Positions 23,480 through 32,306 of a DNA stretch of 64,000 bases are shown in pieces. Origin of the DNA: Streptomyces sp. NBC_01288 (lineage in GTDB: Bacteria; Actinomycetota; Actinomycetes; Streptomycetales; Streptomycetaceae); the NCBI RefSeq assembly GCF_035982055.1, contig NZ_CP108427.1, positions 3,844,001 to 3,908,000 of the forward strand, in the 5' to 3' direction. Numbering within the stretch: the first letter of the stretch is position 1; the number at the start of each line of letters is the position of its first letter. The position numbers and the translations under genes were made by a program. The notes under the pieces are model-generated. The model was given only the letters and a program-made list of their open reading frames with translations, did not search any database and had not been told where the DNA came from.

Positions 23480-25897
23480 CTACCCCTTCTTCTTTACGGT
23501 CTTGACGTCACCCTTCCCGCACGCCACCCCGTCCCTGTTCGGGTCGAGTCGCAGCGGGTCGTCCTTGCCGTTGACCTTCAGGCGGCCGTAGTCGTTCTGC
23601 TGGAGCCATGAACAGCGGGCCGCAGTAGTCGACTTGACCTCCTTCGGGAAGACGGTCGGGACGCAGACGTTGATCGTGCCGTAGTGGCGGTCGCAGCCGG
23701 AGATGGTCGGGCTGACCTTCTGGGAGGTGCGCTTCTTGCCTGGCTCGGTGACCTTGCCCTTCAGGGAGTCCGCGAAGGAGTGGACGTGGGCGGAGGCGGT
23801 GTCTGTAGTGAGTGCCGAAGGGCCTTGCAGGTGGACCCACTTGGCCACCGACGGGACCCCGTTGGCGTCGACCGCGAAGAGCATGTACCAGCCGGGCGGG
23901 GCCAGGTTGGGGTTGCTCGTGACGTTCAGGTCGACCGTGTTGCCGTTCACCGACAGCGGCAGGTCCACGAACCGCTGGTTCGGGTCCGAGGAGTGCGTGA
24001 CCGCGGCCGGGCGGATCAACTCGGCCTTGGCGATGGGCCGGTCGACGGTGACCGTCTGGGTGTCGCCGTACTCCCACTCGTTGTCGATGACCGAAGTGAT
24101 CGTCGGCCGCGTGCCCTTGAGGAGATACGGCGGGGTGTAGATCGACACGTTGTGGTTCCAGGTGCCGTTGCCCGGGTTGTCACCGGTCGACATCACCCGG
24201 CCGTCCGGCAGCAGGAACGAGGAGGAGTGGTAGCCCCGGGCCTCCGGGTCGGCGGCCACCGGGTCGAACGTCGTGGTCGCCGGGTCGAAGATCGACGCCT
24301 CGTACACCGGGTTCGCGCGGTTGTGCAGCCCGCCGCCCGTCTCCAGGACCGTGCCGTCCGGCAGGATCACGGTGGACACGTACATCTTGCCCTGGGCGCC
24401 GGTCTCGGCCACCGGACCGTTCCCCAAGTCGACGGTCCCCTGCGGAATTTGGGGGCCGACCGTGTACGTCGGGTTCGCGGCCTTGAGGTCGATGATGTCG
24501 GTCAGCCGGTTCGCGTCCGGGTTGGAGTCGATGTTGCCGCCGCCGACGGTGAGCACCTTCTGGTCCTGCGCCGGAGGCAGCAACACGCTTGCCGACTGGT
24601 CGCGTTGGTCCTTGTTCTGGAGCCCCGAGACCGACGTGATCGTGTTCGCGTTGTAGTCGTAGATCGCGCTGCCCGTCCCCGGGATGTTGTTCCCGAAGAC
24701 ATGGCTGCCCGTGTAGAAGAGCCGGCCGTCCTGCATCAGGACCATCGACGGGTACAGCCCCCAGTACGACCAGGTCTGGTTGACCTGCGACAACGGCAGC
24801 CACTTCTGCTGGGCGTCCGACCAGTACTCGGCGGTCACCGACCCCGTCGAGTCCTCGCGCAGCCCGCCGAAGGAGATGACGTCACCGTTGCCCAGCTCGG
24901 TCGCCGACGGGTACCAGTGACCGTCGTTGAGGTCGTTCGTCCTGCTGTACGTCTCGGTCGCCGGGTCGAAGATGTACGAGTCCTTGTACCCCTCGTACCC
25001 GTGCGAACCGTCCGCCGCCGGGAACGCCTTGTTGCCGCTCAGCACCAGCACCCGGCCGTCCTGCAACTGGATGTGCCCCGAGCAGAACATGTCCTTCGGC
25101 GTCGGGATCACTTTGTACGTCCCGGCCACCGGGTCGTACACCGCGCTCGTGAACGTCCCCGCGTCGAACTGCTCCTGGCTGTTCCCGGAGCCCGCGATCA
25201 GCAGCACCTTGCCGTTGTTGAGCACGACGGAGTGCATCGAGCGCACCGGGTTCTGGGTCGGGAGCACGTCCCAACGGCCGTTCGCACACTCCTCGGTGGT
25301 CGCCGTACAGGTCGCGGGCGGGAGCGTGTCCGGGACCTGGTCCATCGTGTAGTCGTCGGTGGTCGCGGACCCGGTGCCGTAGACCGAGACCCCCCAGGTG
25401 ATCCGGTCGGTACCGGCCGGGACTTCAGGCGTACGGACCGTGGCCTGGGTCCAACTGCCCTGCATCTCCAGGGTCTTGAGGTCGGTCCAGTACTGCCACC
25501 CGGCCGTCGCGTCGTGCCGGAACAGCGTGATGTTCGCGTCCGGCGTCGTCGTCTTGTACCAGAGCCCGAGGTCGTACTGCTTGCCCGCCGTCACCACCGG
25601 CGCGCAGGCCGTCGACTCGGTGATCAGCGCCTTGCGGTCACCGTCCACCCGCCGCGTCACGGTGACCTTCATGGCCTTCGAACCGGAGTGCGCGTCCGAA
25701 GTCGTAGTGAAATCAAAGTCGTTGTCGCCCCAGCCGGACTTCTCCCAGCAGTACGGCATCCCGTCACCGCCCCCCGTCTCGAAGCCCGGGTTGACGACGA
25801 GGTTCGCGGCCTCGGCCGACTGCGGCGAGGTGAGCAGCAGTCCGACGGTCAGGGCGCCCACCCCGGCGAAGGCGGTTCTTCTGCGGTACTTGTTCAC
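23480..25897 (-). CDS. Secreted galactose-oxidase-like copper radical oxidase
   Basis: An 805-residue secreted enzyme. Order: signal peptide (1-30), an N-terminal carbohydrate-binding-like beta-sandwich (about 31-185), a seven-bladed kelch galactose-oxidase domain (about 205-590), a DUF1929 Ig-like domain (about 595-690), and an extra C-terminal region. The copper/cofactor residues are all visible: Cys272 in FCSGH and Tyr329 in HWYPS (the thioether pair), axial Tyr556 and His557 in GYHSSSFLLPDG, and His635 in AVTHSSDPNQR. It should oxidise a primary alcohol, probably on a glycan, to an aldehyde with H2O2 release. The C-terminus has an excalibur-like LDPNRDGVACG motif (about 761-794). GTG 25897 has GGAGA 6 nt upstream and overlaps the glycosyltransferase stop by GTGA. 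Confidence 0.9.
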   Translation of the reverse strand: MNKYRRRTAFAGVGALTVGLLLTSPQSAEAANLVVNPGFETGGGDGMPYCWEKSGWGDNDFDFTTTSDAHSGSKAMKVTVTRRVDGDRKALITESTACAPVVTAGKQYDLGLWYKTTTPDANITLFRHDATAGWQYWTDLKTLEMQGSWTQATVRTPEVPAGTDRITWGVSVYGTGSATTDDYTMDQVPDTLPPATCTATTEECANGRWDVLPTQNPVRSMHSVVLNNGKVLLIAGSGNSQEQFDAGTFTSAVYDPVAGTYKVIPTPKDMFCSGHIQLQDGRVLVLSGNKAFPAADGSHGYEGYKDSYIFDPATETYSRTNDLNDGHWYPSATELGNGDVISFGGLREDSTGSVTAEYWSDAQQKWLPLSQVNQTWSYWGLYPSMVLMQDGRLFYTGSHVFGNNIPGTGSAIYDYNANTITSVSGLQNKDQRDQSASVLLPPAQDQKVLTVGGGNIDSNPDANRLTDIIDLKAANPTYTVGPQIPQGTVDLGNGPVAETGAQGKMYVSTVILPDGTVLETGGGLHNRANPVYEASIFDPATTTFDPVAADPEARGYHSSSFLLPDGRVMSTGDNPGNGTWNHNVSIYTPPYLLKGTRPTITSVIDNEWEYGDTQTVTVDRPIAKAELIRPAAVTHSSDPNQRFVDLPLSVNGNTVDLNVTSNPNLAPPGWYMLFAVDANGVPSVAKWVHLQGPSALTTDTASAHVHSFADSLKGKVTEPGKKRTSQKVSPTISGCDRHYGTINVCVPTVFPKEVKSTTAARCSWLQQNDYGRLKVNGKDDPLRLDPNRDGVACGKGDVKTVKKKG

Positions 25898-27096
25898 GCG
25901 GCTCTCCTTGGTGCTGTACGACTCTCCTTGCGGCTCCCTTTGCGACGCGGGAGGTAGACCAACGCCTCTGTGCCCACGAAGCGCAGAACGAAGGTCATGA
26001 CCAGCGCGAGCGCGGTCGCCGACACGGCGCCCATGCCGAACTTGTGGACGAACAGGGCGATCAGCGGGATCCGCAGCACCAGGTCGGCGTTGGCGAGCAG
26101 CGCGAACCGGCCCGCCCGGTCCCACCAGCTGCGGTGCCGGCGCCGGTCGCGGAACAGCAGGTGCTCGATGAGCAGGAAGTTCCAGGCCACGCCGAGCTGG
26201 TTGGCGAGGATCTCGGCGGGGACGTAGTGCATGCCCGTCTTGGTGAGCGCCCACAGACCGACCAGGTTCGGAAGGAAGCCGGTCGCTCCGATCAGACCGA
26301 AGACCACCATGCGCGCGACCGGCGAGGCGGTACGCAGGCCGAGGAGGTGGCGCAGGAAGCGAAAACCCTCCTGCGCGGTCGACTTGGACTCCCCCGCGAA
26401 CCGGTCCTGGAAGACGAACGGCACCTCGGTGACCTGGCGCGGACGGCTGCGTACGGCGAGTTCGAGCAGGATCTTGTAGCCGAGCGGCTTGAGCGCCTCC
26501 GCCGTCACCGCGCTGCGCCGGATCGCGAAGAAGCCGCTCATCGGGTCGCTGATACCGCGGAGTTTGCGCGGGAAGAACGTCTTGGTGAGCCAAGTCGCCC
26601 CGCGGGAAACGGCGATGCGGTATCCGCCCGCCAGTCCCTCGCGGCTGCCGCCCTTGATGTATCGGGAGGCGACCACGAGCCCGGCGTTCGATCGCTCGCC
26701 GGTGCCGACCAACTCCGGTACCAGGGACGGCGGATGCTGGAGGTCGCCGTCCATGACGACGATCCAGTCGGACGTCGCCGCCTTGATCCCCTCGACGACA
26801 GCGCCGCCGAGCCCGCCGACCGGCTCCTCCCGGTGCAGCACGGTCACCGGGAACGGGCAGTCCTTCGCCGCCTCGGAGATCACCTCGGGGGTGTCGTCGG
26901 TGGAGTCGTCCACGAAGACGACCTCGCAGGGCAGGCGGGTGGGCACCGATTCGGTGATCCGGTGCAGCAACTCCCGTACGTTCGCGGACTCGTTGAAGGT
27001 CGGTACGACGATGGTGACGGCACCGGGTTCGGCCAACTCCGCACCGCGTACGGCCGGATCGCCCAACTCCCCGGGGACTGTGGACTCTTGGCTCAT
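25894..27096 (-). CDS. GT2 glycosyltransferase fused to a GtrA-like membrane domain
   Basis: A 400-residue polyprenyl-phosphate glycosyltransferase of the DPM1 type. The N-terminal GT-A domain (about 25-245) shows TIVVPTFNES, VFVDDSTDDT, MDGDLQHPP (DxD) and the ISDPMSGFFAIRR stretch. A C-terminal GtrA-like domain of four hydrophobic helices (about 265-390) follows. Such proteins transfer a sugar to polyprenyl phosphate and may flip the product for use by GT39-type enzymes outside. Its start abuts the GT39 stop (TGATG), and its stop overlaps the galactose-oxidase start, so donor synthesis, transfer and oxidation are encoded in one coupled unit. Confidence 0.9.
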   Translation of the reverse strand: MSQESTVPGELGDPAVRGAELAEPGAVTIVVPTFNESANVRELLHRITESVPTRLPCEVVFVDDSTDDTPEVISEAAKDCPFPVTVLHREEPVGGLGGAVVEGIKAATSDWIVVMDGDLQHPPSLVPELVGTGERSNAGLVVASRYIKGGSREGLAGGYRIAVSRGATWLTKTFFPRKLRGISDPMSGFFAIRRSAVTAEALKPLGYKILLELAVRSRPRQVTEVPFVFQDRFAGESKSTAQEGFRFLRHLLGLRTASPVARMVVFGLIGATGFLPNLVGLWALTKTGMHYVPAEILANQLGVAWNFLLIEHLLFRDRRRHRSWWDRAGRFALLANADLVLRIPLIALFVHKFGMGAVSATALALVMTFVLRFVGTEALVYLPRRKGSRKESRTAPRRAA

Positions 27097-28742
27097 CACT
27101 GGGCTCCCACGGTCTCGGACTGGATCTGCCGGATCTCGATGCGGTCGTCGCCGGTGCCGAAGGTGGCGACCGGGGTGGAGTGCTCGATCGCCGCCTTGAC
27201 GTTGGGCAGGTCGACCGCGTCGCGCCGTACCGTCGGGGAGGCCACCACGTAGTCGATGTCCTTCCAGCCGTGCGGCATCGTCTTGGTGACGGCGGGGTCG
27301 AGGTCGGCCTTGTAGAACCAGATGACCCCGAGCCCGGGCCGGTACCCGGCGTGCACCAGGTCCAGCCAGAGCGCGTCGTCGACGAGGACGCGGGTGTCCT
27401 TCGGGTCGGCGACCTCGGTGGAGAGCCACTGGGAGGCGGCCCGGTAGGGGGCGTTGGCGTCGGTGGTCATGGCGGTGCGGTCGCCGTCGTACCACTTCGG
27501 TACGACATAGGCGCCGGCCGCGATCGCGAGGACCACGGCGAGCGCGTACCGGCCCCCGGTGACGTACCGTTTCTCCCCCTCGGCGCGCCATCTGCGCAGT
27601 ACCGCGTGGGCGACGGAGGCGGTGCCCCCGGCCAGCACGAGCGCGAGGAAGGGCAGCGCGCCGATGATGTACATCGCCGGCAGGTAGCCGTTGGGCCGCA
27701 TCGAGACCAGGGCGAGGATCGCCACGGTCATGGCCGGTCCGGCGAGGGAGCGGGCGGTGACCGACCAGCGCCAGGTGACCAGCAGGAGCAGCGCCCCGGC
27801 GAGACCGCCCAGCGGCAGGACACGGTCGTAGTACAGCCAGGAGTGGAGGACGCCGTAGGAGCCGGTGCCCTGGTCGAGGATGAAGCCCGAACCCGGTCTG
27901 GTCATCTGGTACTTGAGGCCGTCCCACAGGGAGACGTGGCCGCTGCCCGGCAGCAACTCGCCCTTGAGCAGGGCGAAGAGGGGATACGAGAAGCCGATCA
28001 GGACGCAGGCGGTGATGGCGCCGGTGAGCGCGAACTTGCGGGTGTCGCGGTGTCCGTGGCGCCACATGGTGAGCAGCAGCGCGGGCAGGACGATGAGCAT
28101 CGTCTCCTTGGTGAGGACCGAGGCCGCGCCTGCGAGACCCGCGCCGAAGTGGTGCCAGAGATGGCGACTTGGGGACGCGGCCAGGCAGAACGCGAGCAGC
28201 ATCCACATCACGGCGATGTTGTCGAGGAAGATCTCCCGCTGGAGGATCACGGACAGCGGGGAGAGCCCGAAGAGCACCATGCCGAGCCCGGCCGCCCAGC
28301 GCGGGAGCGAGAGCCGTCGGGCGAGGACGTAGACGAGGATCGCGCTGATAGCGCTGATGACCAGCATCGCGAGGCGCATGGTGCCGACGGTCATCGAGTC
28401 GGGGCTGAAGTGCGCGGGGATCCAGGTGAGCAGGGCGATCTGGATCCAGCCGAGGGGCGGGTGGTCGTACCAGTAGGTGTAGTGGGCCAGGCCCGTGCCC
28501 TGTTGGACGGCCCAGGCCTGGGCGAGGTAGGTGCCCTCGTCGTCGCTGAGCGTCGGGTAGTCGGCGATGTTCCAGCCCTGCACGACGAGGATCGCGACGA
28601 GGAGGAGACCGCAGAGGAGGAGGTCGGACCGGGAGGAACGGAGCCGCGAAGGTGGCGCTGTTCGACCGGCCGAACTGGTTTCAGGCGCAGGCTGCCGCTG
28701 CGCGGGGACCGTGGTGGTCACCGCGGGAAGGGTGGAAGTCAC
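27096..28742 (-). CDS. GT39-family (ArnT/PMT-like) membrane glycosyltransferase
   Basis: A 548-residue polytopic membrane protein with about ten helices. The first extracytoplasmic loop carries the catalytic acidic motif as SDDEGTY (D67, D68, E69), then WYDHPPLGW, typical of GT39/GT83 enzymes that transfer sugars from polyprenyl-phosphate donors on the outer face of the membrane. A soluble C-terminal domain follows. The first 38 residues are a polar, Ser/Thr/Pro-rich cytoplasmic tail. GTG 28742 overlaps the stop of the upstream BcsA-like gene by GTGA. The donor is probably made by the GT2-GtrA protein encoded downstream. Confidence 0.88.
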   Translation of the reverse strand: MTSTLPAVTTTVPAQRQPAPETSSAGRTAPPSRLRSSRSDLLLCGLLLVAILVVQGWNIADYPTLSDDEGTYLAQAWAVQQGTGLAHYTYWYDHPPLGWIQIALLTWIPAHFSPDSMTVGTMRLAMLVISAISAILVYVLARRLSLPRWAAGLGMVLFGLSPLSVILQREIFLDNIAVMWMLLAFCLAASPSRHLWHHFGAGLAGAASVLTKETMLIVLPALLLTMWRHGHRDTRKFALTGAITACVLIGFSYPLFALLKGELLPGSGHVSLWDGLKYQMTRPGSGFILDQGTGSYGVLHSWLYYDRVLPLGGLAGALLLLVTWRWSVTARSLAGPAMTVAILALVSMRPNGYLPAMYIIGALPFLALVLAGGTASVAHAVLRRWRAEGEKRYVTGGRYALAVVLAIAAGAYVVPKWYDGDRTAMTTDANAPYRAASQWLSTEVADPKDTRVLVDDALWLDLVHAGYRPGLGVIWFYKADLDPAVTKTMPHGWKDIDYVVASPTVRRDAVDLPNVKAAIEHSTPVATFGTGDDRIEIRQIQSETVGAQ

Positions 28743-30007
28743 GCAGGAACGTCCTCTCGGATCACTGCGGTTTCGGTGAGGTGCGCGCCGACGTGGGACG
28801 TCAACTCCCAGTCGTTTCGCCCGCGTTGCTCACGCCACACTGCGCGAATCGCGGCTCCGGCCAGGAGCACCTGGTAGAAGGGGCCGCCCACGACGAGCTT
28901 CAGATAGTGGACGGCGCGGACGCGGAGTCCGTACTGCTTGCCGAAGTCGTGCAGGCCGACGACCTCGAACACGAAGGTGACGGCGGCGGTGACCAGCGGC
29001 AGGAAGGTGAGGAAGGCGATGCCCACCGGCACGTCCAGGAAGAGCGCGACCGCCGCGTTGAGCGGGATGATCACCCCGGAGAAGGCCTGGAGGAACGGCG
29101 TCATCAGCGTGTAGCGGGCGAGCAACCGCTGCCCGAATCCCGGGAGTTGCTTCCAGTCCTTCTTGCGGTAGACCTGAAGGAAGCCCTGGTTCCAGCGAGT
29201 TCGCTGCTTCAGCAACGACATCAGCGAGCCGGGGGTCTCCTCCCGGGTCACCATGTCGGAGTCGTAGGCGACGACGACCTTCTTGCCGACGCTGGACAGG
29301 CGGACGCCCAAGTCGCAGTCCTCGGCGAGGCAGTTGGGGTCCCAGCCGTCGGCCTCGCGCAGGACGTCGGTCCGCACGAAGACGGTGTTGCCGCCCAGCG
29401 GGATGAACCCCTTCTGCGCGTGCAGGTGCAGTCGGGAGCGGAACCAGAAGAAGTACTCCAGGCAGTTGCGCAGGCTGTACCAGCTGGAGTGGAAGTTGAT
29501 GAGCTGGACGCCCCCTTGGACGACGTCCGCTCCCGTCGTCCGGAACGCGTGGTCGACGTGGGCGAGCAGCGCCGGATGGACCTGGTCCTCGGCGTCGAAG
29601 ACCCCGACGACATCGCCGCGGCAGTGCGGCAGCGCCGTGTTCATGGCCTTCGGTTTGTTCTTCTTCTCGTGTGTGTCGACGACGACACGGACGCGCGGGT
29701 CGCGTTCGGCGGCGCTGTTCGCCACCGCCGCGGTCTCGGGGTCGTCGTGCCCCACGATCACGATGATCTCGAAGTCGGTGTGCGTGGACTCCAGCAGCCG
29801 CTGGATGGTGTGGTCGAGCACGGCCTGTTCGTGCCGGGCCGGCAGCAGCAACGAGAACGAGACGTGCTCGTCCCCGTCCGGGCTGCTGAATCGGGTGGAG
29901 GCGAGCACTTCGGGCGTACGCCACGCGTGCATCTGCCACCACAGGGTGAAGGCGGCCATCCAGAACAGGGCCAGCGAAACGACAGCGATGAAGACAGACG
30001 TCAGCAC
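28739..30007 (-). CDS. Processive GT2 glycosyltransferase (cellulose/hyaluronan-synthase-like)
   Basis: A 422-residue membrane glycosyltransferase of the BcsA/CslA type. One N-terminal helix (1-25) precedes the GT-A domain with the DAED motif (138-141), the ED general-base pair in LAEDCDLG (229-230) and QRTRW (268-272), the QxxRW signature of processive beta-glycan synthases. At least three C-terminal helices follow. There is no PilZ domain, so c-di-GMP control is not expected. It starts with GTG 30007 and leads a four-gene coupled operon ending with a galactose-oxidase-like enzyme. That arrangement recalls the cslA-glxA pair of Streptomyces tips, but with two additional glycosyltransferases. 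Confidence 0.88.
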   Translation of the reverse strand: MLTSVFIAVVSLALFWMAAFTLWWQMHAWRTPEVLASTRFSSPDGDEHVSFSLLLPARHEQAVLDHTIQRLLESTHTDFEIIVIVGHDDPETAAVANSAAERDPRVRVVVDTHEKKNKPKAMNTALPHCRGDVVGVFDAEDQVHPALLAHVDHAFRTTGADVVQGGVQLINFHSSWYSLRNCLEYFFWFRSRLHLHAQKGFIPLGGNTVFVRTDVLREADGWDPNCLAEDCDLGVRLSSVGKKVVVAYDSDMVTREETPGSLMSLLKQRTRWNQGFLQVYRKKDWKQLPGFGQRLLARYTLMTPFLQAFSGVIIPLNAAVALFLDVPVGIAFLTFLPLVTAAVTFVFEVVGLHDFGKQYGLRVRAVHYLKLVVGGPFYQVLLAGAAIRAVWREQRGRNDWELTSHVGAHLTETAVIREDVPA

Positions 30008-30040
30008 AACAGATCCCCCCAGGATCCCAATACCCCCCGG

Positions 30041-30066
30041 CGCGACGGTGAGTTACAGCCGTCGCG
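30041..30066. promoter_or_regulatory. Inverted repeat upstream of the glycan operon
   Basis: CGCGACGG (30041-30048) and CCGTCGCG (30059-30066) are perfect complements separated by 10 nt, starting 34 nt before the GTG of the first glycosyltransferase. It could be an operator or a leader hairpin. In the same gap GTCTC-GTTT-GAGAC (30170-30183) is a weak hairpin past the DUF255 gene. Confidence 0.45.
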
Positions 30067-30201
30067 TCACGAGGCAGAGACTATGGGTGATCTGTGAATC
30101 GAACAGGCGATTTCAGTGAAGAGCGTGTTTCGTCACATTGAGGCTCCCACATGAGCATTTCTCGCACTGGTCTCGTTTGAGACGGTTACGACTATGACAT
30201 T

Positions 30202-32229
30202 TCACCTGCTCAGCGCGGTGCGCAGTCGCTCGGGGTCGGTCGTCGGCGCGTCGCAGGTAAAGTTACGGCAAACGTACGCGGCCGGTCCACCGTCGACCAA
30301 GGGCCGGTCGGCGAGCAACGGCAGCTCGTCACTCTCCGCCACCCCGAAGGCGACCACGGCCCCGGGCGCGGTCCCCAGAAGTGCCGTACGGTGCAAGGTT
30401 TTCGCACCTTCGTCACCGAGCGAGGACCCTACGACGGCCACCTCGCGCGGCCCGTCGAGATACGCCTCGGCGACGGCGAGCCCCCACCCGATGAACCGCG
30501 GCACGCGCGGCCCGAGCGCCTTCACGACCCCCAACGCCCGCTCGGCGGCGGTGCGATGGGGCTCGGCGCCGGTCTGGGCGGCATAGCTGAGCAGCGCACC
30601 GGCGGCGGCGGTCCACCCGGACGGGGTGGCGTTGTCGGTCGGATCCTGCGGCCGCCGGATCAGCTGCTCGGCGTCGACGGCGGTGTCGTAGAGCGCCCCC
30701 GACTCATCGACGAACCCGGCGAGCACGTGGTCGAGCAGGAACCCGGCGAACTCCAGCCAGACCCCCTCCCCCGTGACCGAGGCGAGCGCGAGGAAGCCCT
30801 CGGCCACATCGGCGTAGTCCTCCAACACCCCGGCGTTCGCCCCGACTTGGCCGTCCTTGCTGGTGCGGGCCAGCTTGGCGTGCTCGTCCAGATGCAGGCG
30901 TACGAGGAGATCGGCGGCGGAGACGGCGGCCTCGACCAGGTCGGGGCGGTCGAAGTAGGCGCCGGTCTCGGCGAGCGCGGCGATCGCGAGGCCGTTCCAG
31001 GCGGCGACCACCTTGTCGTCGCGGCCGGGAGCGGGGCGCTGTGAACGGGCGTCCAGGAGACGGCTCTTGACCGACTCGACCTTCTCGGCGTCGAAGACCC
31101 CTTCGCTCTGCGGCAGTTGAAGAACGGACTGCCCCTCTTCGAAGGTCCCGTCGTCGGTCACGCCGAAGTACTGGGCGGCGAGTTCGGCGTCCTCTCCCAG
31201 AACCTCGGTGAGCTGCGCGGGCGTCCAGACGTAGTAGGCACCTTCGACGTGCTTGCCGGTGCCGTCGTCGCTGTCGGCGTCGAGGGCGGAGGCGAACCCG
31301 CCCTCGTTCGTGCGGAGTTCACGCACGATGAAGTCGGCGGTCTCGACGGCCACGCGCCGGGCCAGCTCCGAACCGGTGCTGCGCCACAGGTGGGCGTAGA
31401 CCCGGCAGAGCAGGGCGTTGTCGTAGAGCATCTTCTCGAAGTGCGGGACGACCCACTCGCGGTCGACGGAGTAGCGCGCGAACCCGCCCGCGAGCTGGTC
31501 GTAGATCCCCCCGCGCGCCATCCGCTCGCAGGTGTCCCGGGCCATCTCCAGAGCGCCCTCGGAACCGGTGCGGGCATGATGCCGCAGCAGGAACTCCAGC
31601 GCCATGGACGGCGGGAACTTGGGCGCGCCGCCGAATCCGCCGCGCTGCGGGTCGTACTCCCGCGTCAGCCCGAGCAGCGCCCCGGACAGCTCCTCCTCGC
31701 CGGGGGCCTCGGTGCCGCCGTAGTCGATCTCGCGCCGGGACAGGTCCCGCGTGATCTTCCCTGCGACCTCGGCGACCTCGTCCCGCCGGTCGGTCCACGC
31801 GCTGCGCACCCCCTCCAGCACCTGCCGGAAGGAGGGCATGCCGTGGCGGGGCGCGGGCGGGAAGTACGTCCCGAAGTAGAAGGGCTCGGCATCCGGCGTG
31901 AGAAACACGGTCATGGGCCAGCCGCCCTGACCGGTGGCCGCCTGGACGGCCTCCATGTAGACGGCGTCGACGTCGGGGCGTTCCTCGCGGTCGACCTTGA
32001 TGCTGACGAAGTGCTCGTTCATGTAGGCGGCGACCGCTTCGTCCTCGAAGCTTTCCCGAGCGAGGACATGGCACCAATGGCAGCTTGAATAGCCGACGCT
32101 GAGCAGCACCGGCACGCCTCGCCGCCGCGCCTCGGCGAATGCCTCCTCCGACCAGGGCCACCAGTCGACCGGGTTGTCGGCGTGCTGGAGCAGGTAGGGG
32201 GACGTCTCATGGGCCAGTCGGTTCGGCAT
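30202..32229 (-). CDS. DUF255 thioredoxin-like / six-hairpin protein (YyaL, SPATA20-like)
   Basis: A 675-residue cytosolic protein of the conserved YyaL/SPATA20 family. The N-terminal thioredoxin-fold DUF255 domain (about 1-165) contains NPVDWWPW and the CxxC site as C50-H-W-C53. A long alpha/alpha-toroid related to N-acylglucosamine 2-epimerases/cellobiose epimerases follows (LLRHHARTGSEGALEM..., AWNGLAIAALAETG). The biochemical role is unknown; the CxxC suggests a redox or sugar-modifying function. ATG 32229 matches the family start MPNRLAHETSPYLLQHA. It is a single gene, convergent with nothing and unrelated to its neighbours. Confidence 0.92.
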   Translation of the reverse strand: MPNRLAHETSPYLLQHADNPVDWWPWSEEAFAEARRRGVPVLLSVGYSSCHWCHVLARESFEDEAVAAYMNEHFVSIKVDREERPDVDAVYMEAVQAATGQGGWPMTVFLTPDAEPFYFGTYFPPAPRHGMPSFRQVLEGVRSAWTDRRDEVAEVAGKITRDLSRREIDYGGTEAPGEEELSGALLGLTREYDPQRGGFGGAPKFPPSMALEFLLRHHARTGSEGALEMARDTCERMARGGIYDQLAGGFARYSVDREWVVPHFEKMLYDNALLCRVYAHLWRSTGSELARRVAVETADFIVRELRTNEGGFASALDADSDDGTGKHVEGAYYVWTPAQLTEVLGEDAELAAQYFGVTDDGTFEEGQSVLQLPQSEGVFDAEKVESVKSRLLDARSQRPAPGRDDKVVAAWNGLAIAALAETGAYFDRPDLVEAAVSAADLLVRLHLDEHAKLARTSKDGQVGANAGVLEDYADVAEGFLALASVTGEGVWLEFAGFLLDHVLAGFVDESGALYDTAVDAEQLIRRPQDPTDNATPSGWTAAAGALLSYAAQTGAEPHRTAAERALGVVKALGPRVPRFIGWGLAVAEAYLDGPREVAVVGSSLGDEGAKTLHRTALLGTAPGAVVAFGVAESDELPLLADRPLVDGGPAAYVCRNFTCDAPTTDPERLRTALSR

Positions 32230-32306
32230 GTACCCATCGTGCCTGACAGGAGCCGGAGGCCGCGGGACGGCCTGCCGCCCAGGCATGCCGCTCCACCCGG
32301 GTCCGT

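Noticed and set aside
23480..30007. The classical cslA-glxA locus itself
   Set aside because: The oxidase has an N-terminal signal peptide, a CBM-like domain and a C-terminal excalibur-like module instead of the membrane-anchored GlxA layout, and two extra glycosyltransferases lie between; it is better treated as a paralogous system.
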